The notes under the pieces: generated by a model | Told to the model about the DNA's origin: nothing | Database searches by the model: none | The model's input: the letters and a program-made list of their open reading frames with translations, nothing else | Translations under genes and position numbers: made by a program | DNA from: an uncultured Clostridia bacterium | Lineage (GTDB): Bacteria; Bacillota; Clostridia; UBA1381 | DNA length: 7,372 nucleotides | NCBI GenBank assembly: GCA_910578235.1 | Contig: CAJTPP010000020.1 | Span: forward strand, 3,903 to 11,274 | Direction: 5' to 3' | Shown here: positions 1 through 5,400 of the stretch, piece after piece | How positions within the stretch are numbered: the stretch's first letter is position 1 | How the letters are laid out: each line of letters opens with the position of its first letter

Positions 1-663
1 CTTACTGCTAATCCGCTTATAGGACGGTTTTCTGATAAACTTATAGGTGCGGGGGGGAGTACAATTCTTACAGAAGTTCCTGAAATGTTTGGAGCAGAAA
101 CTATTTTAATGAACCGCTGTACAGATGAAAATGTGTTTAATAAAACAGTTGCGCTTATAAATGATTTTAAAGATTATTTTACAAGCCATAATCAGGTTGT
201 ATATGAAAATCCGTCTCCCGGTAATAAGAAGGGCGGAATAACCACACTGGAGGATAAGTCTCTCGGCTGTGTTCAGAAATCTGGGAGCGCGGATGTGGTG
301 GATGTGCTTGAAATTGGGAGTGGAGTTGAGAAGTGGGGGTTAAATCTTCTGACAGGGCCGGGTAATGATATAGTGGCAGTAACAAATCTTACCGCCTCAG
401 GCTGTCATATGATTTTGTTTTCAACAGGTCGCGGCACGCCTGTCGGAGCGCCTGTACCTACTGTTAAGATTTCTACAAATTCGGATTTAGCTCAGAGAAA
501 GCCACATTGGATAGACTTTAATGCAGGTGAAATTATCAATGGAGCAGATTTAACAGAAGAACTGTTTGACTATGTTCTTGAGATTGCGGGGGGTAAAGAG
601 ACCAATAACGAAAAGAATGGTTACAGAGAGATTTCTATATTTAAGGATGGTGTTGTTTTGTGA
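1..663 (+). CDS. uxaA: Altronate dehydratase (UxaA family), C-terminal part, 5' end outside window
   Basis: The frame is open from base 1, so only the last 220 codons of a protein usually near 490-500 residues are present; the N-terminal SAF-type domain would lie upstream. UxaA removes water from D-altronate to give 2-keto-3-deoxy-D-gluconate in cytoplasmic galacturonate catabolism. Family signatures are visible: GGSTILTEVPEMFGAE at codons 18-33, the KKGGITTLEDKSLGC block at codons 76-90, and a PGND...GCHMILFSTGRGTP...PTVKISTNS block at codons 120-161. The ATG at 85 lies inside the conserved core and is not the real start. The stop (661-663) overlaps the ATG of the GH43 gene by one base, indicating a shared operon and probably translational coupling. 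Galactarate dehydratase (GarD) shares this C-terminal fold and cannot be wholly excluded, but the motif spelling and pectin context favour UxaA. Confidence 0.92.
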   Translation, partial: LTANPLIGRFSDKLIGAGGSTILTEVPEMFGAETILMNRCTDENVFNKTVALINDFKDYFTSHNQVVYENPSPGNKKGGITTLEDKSLGCVQKSGSADVVDVLEIGSGVEKWGLNLLTGPGNDIVAVTNLTASGCHMILFSTGRGTPVGAPVPTVKISTNSDLAQRKPHWIDFNAGEIINGADLTEELFDYVLEIAGGKETNNEKNGYREISIFKDGVVL

Positions 664-2202
664 TGGATTTAAAGGGGAGATGGATTTCGGATTTGGGGGA
701 TGGCAGATTTAGAAATCCTGTATTATATGCTGATTATTCCGATCCTGACATAGTAAGAGTTGGCGAGGATTTTTATATGACAGCGTCCAGCTTTACATAT
801 GTACCGGGACTTCCGATTTTACATTCAAAGGATTTGGTAAACTGGGAAATTATCAACTATGCCGTAAAAGAACTTCAGCCGGTATATGATAAACCTAAAC
901 ATGGCTGCGGCGTATGGGCGCCGTCTATTCGTTATCATGACGGTAAATTCTGGATTTATTACGGTGATCCTGATTTGGGTATAATGATGACTAATACAGA
1001 CGATATCTATGGTGAATGGAGTCCGCTTACATGCGTTAAAGAGGCAGTTGGTATTATTGATACTTGTCCTTTGTGGGATGATGACGGAAGAGTATATTGT
1101 TCACGGATATGCAAACAGCCGCTGCGGAATAAAGTCAAAGATTGCGGTGTGTGAAATGTCTCAGGACGGGACTAAGGTAATAAGTGAGGATAAGATTGTT
1201 TTTGACGGAACTGTAAGTCATCCTACTTTGGAAGGACCGAAGTTCTATAAACGTAACGGTTATTATTATATAATGGCTCCGGCAGGAGGAGTGCCTACCG
1301 GCTGGGAAGTTGTTTTTCGTTCAAAGAATGTATATGGACCTTATGAGGACAGAATAGTTTTAAGGCAGGGTAAAACAGACATAAACGGACCTCATCAGGG
1401 TGGATTTGTGGAGCTTGAAAGCGGTGAAAGCTGGTTTGTACATTTTCAGGATTTGGAAGTCTATGGCAGAGTTGTGCATCTTCAGCCTGTGACGTGGATT
1501 AATGATTGGCCTGCAATGGGAGAAAATATTGACAGCGGACTTTGCGGACAGCCTGTTTTGGAATACAAAAAACCGAATGTTGGTAAGGAGTATCCGGTTA
1601 CAGCAGTTGCCGCGTCAGATGATTTTTCCTCGGATACTCTTGGTCTGCAATGGCAGTGGCAGGCTAATAATTGCGACAGCTGGTATTCGTTGACTGAAAA
1701 TCCGGGAAGCCTGAGACTATATGGTATCGGCGCAAGCGGCGAGGATGCTTACATGTGGAATTTACCGAATGTTCTTACGCAGCTTTGGCAGGCGCCGTCT
1801 ATGATTACTACTGTCAAGATAAGTATGCCTAAGGGTACGGGTAAAAATAAAGCCGCTCTTGGTGTTATAGGTCTGAAATACGGATACATTGCGCTTCAGG
1901 ATAATGGAACTGTAATATTTGTAAAAGGCGAAACAAGCGGAAGCGGAGCTAATGCTAAGGAATATCTTGTTGCTGATAAAATAATTTCAGAAACGAGTGT
2001 ATATCTTAGAACTGAGGTTATAGGACACAGAAATGCCATGGACGCAAAGGTGATGTGTTCATATTCACCGGATGGTAAGAATTTTAGTGTTTTGGGTGAT
2101 TTTGATGCTATGCAGGGCAAATGGGTAGGAGCAAAGCATGCTGTTTTTGTGTCGGGTGAAAAGTGCGGTTATGCGGATTTTTCTGATTTTAAAATTATGT
2201 AA
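663..2202 (+). pseudogene. GH43 beta-xylosidase / alpha-L-arabinofuranosidase, interrupted by a frameshift
   Basis: This encodes a glycoside hydrolase family 43 enzyme split between two frames: 663-1154 codes the N-terminal part and the frame ending at 2202 codes the rest, joined near 1093-1098. Numbering from a GTG at 660, the N-terminal half shows NPVLYADYSDPDIVRVG, whose D28 is the expected general base, and GIIDTCPLWDDDG, whose D134 is the expected pKa-modulating Asp. The general acid Glu is in TLEGPKFYKRNGYYY (codon 1231-1233), beyond the break, so neither fragment holds the full catalytic triad. From about 1615 a C-terminal beta-sandwich follows (DDFSSDTLGLQWQWQAN...WYSL), as in GH43_C2 domains. 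ATG 663 is preferred over GTG 660 because it overlaps the uxaA stop (TGATG); AAGGA at 643-647 is a modest ribosome binding site. Repaired length is 513 residues, normal for the family. No signal peptide is seen, so the enzyme would act in the cytoplasm on imported oligosaccharides. Xylosidase versus arabinofuranosidase cannot be decided from sequence. Confidence 0.9.
1092..1102 (+). other. Frameshift site in the GH43 gene (probable loss of one TA unit)
   Basis: The upstream frame reads D-G-R-V-Y up to 1097, and the downstream frame continues I-V-H-G-Y-A-N-S-R from 1096. GH43 relatives have an unbroken D-G-[KR]-x-Y-[LI]-V-H here. Adding one TA to the short TATA run at 1093-1097 gives exactly that reading, whereas deleting one base would lose the conserved Tyr. 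A real slippage mutation and an assembly error look the same from one sequence. Confidence 0.85.
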
Positions 2203-2205
2203 ACT

Positions 2206-2258
2206 AAAATCAAGCCTATTTTTTGTGCAAAAGTCACAAAAAATAGGCTTGATTTTTT
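2206..2258 (+). terminator. Strong intrinsic terminator after the uxaA-GH43 unit
   Basis: Bases 2206-2227 and 2235-2256 are perfect inverted repeats of 22 bp around a 7-base loop (CAAAAGT, 2228-2234). The run of six T at 2253-2258 overlaps and follows the end of the stem. It begins 3 bases after the GH43 stop. The AAAA at the left foot gives a short U run on the other strand, so it might also stop antisense transcription, although no gene faces it here. It separates the catabolic unit from the secreted esterase gene. Confidence 0.95.
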
Positions 2259-2311
2259 ACATGGTGCAATAATTTGGTGTTTTTAAGCAAAAAATTCAAG
2301 GCAGGAAGTGT

Positions 2312-2342
2312 TTAAAAGGTATAAAATATAATTAAGTATAAT
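2312..2342 (+). promoter_or_regulatory. Possible promoter for the pectinesterase gene (two TATAAT boxes)
   Basis: Two exact TATAAT hexamers stand at 2327-2332 and 2337-2342 in an AT-rich stretch between the terminator and the start codon. The second has a weak -35 candidate, TTAAAA at 2312-2317, with a long 19-bp spacer; the first has no convincing -35. The position (about 60 bp before the ATG, just after a terminator) is right for a promoter, but AT-rich spacers produce such matches by chance. No operator or catabolite-response element was recognised. Confidence 0.4.
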
Positions 2343-2387
2343 AGAGCGTTTTATGAAAAATACACAAAACGTGTGCGCAGAGAATTT

Positions 2388-2396
2388 AAGGAGGAG
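2388..2396 (+). promoter_or_regulatory. Ribosome binding site fixing the pectinesterase start at 2403
   Basis: AAGGAGGAG is a near-perfect Shine-Dalgarno sequence; its GGAGG core ends 8 bases before ATG 2403. This spacing and the signal peptide that follows select ATG 2403 over the nearby in-frame ATG at 2409. Confidence 0.9.
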
Positions 2397-2402
2397 AAAA
2401 AT

Positions 2403-2492
2403 ATGAAAATGAAAAGGTTTTTTAGTCTTGTTATTTCAATAGTGATGACTATATCGGCATTTAGCGGATTGACGATAACAAGTGCTGCGGCT
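2403..2492 (+). other. Sec signal peptide of the pectinesterase
   Basis: The first 30 residues have a basic start (MKMKR), a hydrophobic core from F6 to about I25, and a small-residue site, T-S-A-A-A before E-E, giving likely cleavage after A30. This places the enzyme outside the cytoplasm. The exact cleavage position is inferred. Confidence 0.9.
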
Positions 2493-5400
2493 GAAGAGGG
2501 GGATGCTCCGAATACGGAAACAAATACAATATCGTGGTTTGCAAAAGCTGCTGACGGTACTCCCATTGAAGGTATACCTGACGACGGAACAGCAGATTGT
2601 GCTGTAATTGCTGCAAATACAAATCTAATGAATGGTACAGACTGCGAACTTATAATAATGGGTGAAACAAAATACAAAACCGTAGCATTTAAAGGTACAG
2701 ATGAGAGTGGCAATAAGGTTGAAACACCCGCAGGACTTACCGGAAGACTTGCCGGAGGAGGCCGAGGCGATGCTGCGGATAACGGAACAACAGGTACGGG
2801 ACTTAAATTTACTCCTAATGCAGACGGCGTAATTGACGTATACGCAAAGGTAAACAATGGAAAAACATTTGTGGTAAATACGGAAGATGGGAAAGAAAAA
2901 ACAGTGTGGGTGAACAATGACGGTACGAATGCTCAAAAAAGAATAAGCGCGCCGGTAAAGGCAAACCAAACGTACTATATATATGCTCAGGCGAGCGGAG
3001 TGGATTTATTTGGTCTTGTATTCCGTAAAGATGCGGAATATGTGCCTCCTGTAATTACAACCAAAGAACCGACAGCTCCGCCGACTATTGATCCTGATGC
3101 AAAAATTTATGAGTGGAATGTATCAAATGCAGACCTTGCAAAGAAAAAAGGTGATTTGCTTATGACAGGACTTTCATTGGTATTTGATAATACATCTACA
3201 AATAATAAGTATATATCAGGTGCGGCAAATGGTAAAATTGATAAAAATGCGGAAAGTGAAGATTTAATCGTAACAGGCTCAGCGCTGAAATTTGTTGCTC
3301 CTGAAAACGGTAAACTTGAAGTTAAAATGATAGACCTTGGAACTTCTGTAAAACCTATTACGCCGGTAATATATGATTTGCAGGCAGGAAAAGATGTATT
3401 TTCATATACAACATCAGGAGATAAGGAAACAGTAAATTGTGTGGCTGATGTTGAAGAGGGTAAGATATATTACATAACAGCAACAGGAACAAAAGGACGT
3501 TTTGCAGCGGCAAAATTTACTCCGTCTGCTGATGCGACTGATACGCCTGAAATACCTACTACAGATAAACCGAACACAGGTGGTATTACATATGAAAATG
3601 GTGTTGTAACAGTCAAAGCGGATGATGCGTCTGTGACATCAGGTGTATTGATTATCGCGTCATATAACGGTGAAATACTTGCAAATATAAAAACAGAATC
3701 TTTAACATTTACAGGTGGTGTAGCTACTAAAGAACTTGCGCTTGTAAACGGAACAAAATTAATGGCGTGGGATAGTTTTGAAGGAATGACACCTCTTTGC
3801 TCAAGTTATATAGTAACAGGTTCATCAGTGACGCCTAATCCGACTCAAAATCCATCAGGAAGCGGTACAGTTAACACAGTACCGAAGCCGGTGCCCGTAT
3901 CGAAAAATGTGATTACAGTTGATGCGTCAAAGGAAACAAACGCAGACACAAAAACATATAAAACAGTTACGGAAGGTTTGGCTGCGGCAAAGGATATGAA
4001 CGGACATACAAGTGAGGCTGACAGAATAACAATGAATATTGTTCCTGGTACATACCGCGAACAGATAAATGTTGATGTTCCGTATCTTACAATGAAAAAA
4101 GCAGAGGGTACAACAGGAGATGTACTTCTGACTTGGTACTATGGTATAGGATATCAGTATTACAGTACAGGTTCAGATGGTTATTACAGCAAATCCGTGT
4201 ATGAAACAAATAAAGCTGCCGGAACGGTTGCGGCAAGAGGCGTAGACGCATGGGGCTGTGCCACAAGAATTAACGCGAGTGATTTCTATGCAGAGGATAT
4301 TATATTCGAAAATTCATTTAACAGATATATGACAGAAGAAGAAATTGCTGATGGTGTTACACCTGCGGAGCCGAAAAGTGCGGCATATTCTGACGGAGTA
4401 GGCAAAAAGCCTGAAAGAAAAGCAACTTCTAAAGTATATAACGGAGATTTTACAGAAAGAGCTGCTGCAATAGCAATAGACAATAATAACGCTGAAAGAG
4501 TAGCATTCTACAATTGTCAGTTCCTGAGCAGTCAGGACACATTATATACGGGAAGTAAGTCTAACCGCATATATTTCAGAGATTGTGTAATCGAAGGACA
4601 GACAGACTATATCTTCGGTGGAAACACGTGTGTATTTGATAACTGTGACTTTAATTGGGCAGGTTTTGGTTCATCACCTAAGGGCGGACATATTACCGCT
4701 GTTAAGAATGCCTCAACACAAAAGGGATATCTTCTTTACGGCGGAAGTGTAAATGCGGCGTCTACTCAGGGAGGACAGTTTGTTGTAGGTGATTTCGGAA
4801 GACCTTGGGGCGGAAATGACTCTCCAACAGCAGCAATAGGAGTTAAAATTAATAATCTTCCTGACGGAACATCGTCAATTGCGCCTGCGGGCTGGGGCAA
4901 CTGGAGTACTCCCGCTAAGGAGTCACAGTATTATGAATACGGAACACTTGATGCAGGCGGCAAGAAGATAGATTTAACTAACAGAAATGCGCTTGTACCT
5001 AATGAATGGGATATGCTGGCGTTCAACCCGTACAGATATTTGATTAAAGACGGAGACAATTGGGATCCGATGAATGTTAAACCTGTCTGGGAGCCTGTTA
5101 TAGCTAAGCTTGGAGAGGTTGTAATACCTGACAGCGAAACAATTAAAAAGACAGCTGTTGACGCGTATGAGGTAAGCGGTCAGTTTACTCTTCCTGAAAA
5201 TCCGGAAGGTTATGAGCTGAACTTTAAATCAAACAGTGACTATTTAGTTGTTAATGCTGATAATACAGTTACTGCCGTAAGACCTATTTCAGGCACAAGT
5301 GAAGCTTCACTTAAAGTTTATATCAGAAAAGCAGATAACACATATGTAGGTACTTCAAAAACAATTAATTTGACGATTACAGCAGACAGCACAGTTGATC

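Noticed and set aside
51..57. Run of seven G in the uxaA fragment, a possible phase-variation or error site
   Set aside because: The reading frame and the family motif L-I-G-A-G-G-S-T-I-L are intact across it, so there is no sign of an indel here.
1092..1102. Programmed ribosomal frameshift in the GH43 gene
   Set aside because: There is no slippery heptamer, upstream Shine-Dalgarno-like element at the right spacing, or clear downstream hairpin. GH43 enzymes are not known to use recoding. A two-base loss fits the conserved motif better.
1502..1693. 63-codon + strand frame inside the GH43 gene
   Set aside because: It lies wholly inside conserved GH43 sequence in another frame and shows no protein family features.
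2347..2371. Short inverted repeat CGTTTT...AAAACG in the leader before the pectinesterase, considered as a regulatory hairpin
   Set aside because: It has only 6 bp, mostly A-T, with a 13-base loop; it is too weak to support a riboswitch or attenuator.
2351..2969. Two antisense open frames (188 and 114 codons) opposite the start of the pectinesterase
   Set aside because: They lie opposite a strongly supported coding frame with signal peptide and ribosome binding site, overlap each other in different frames, and read as low-complexity Ser/Val/Ile-rich protein without family motifs. They are by-products of the codon bias on the + strand.
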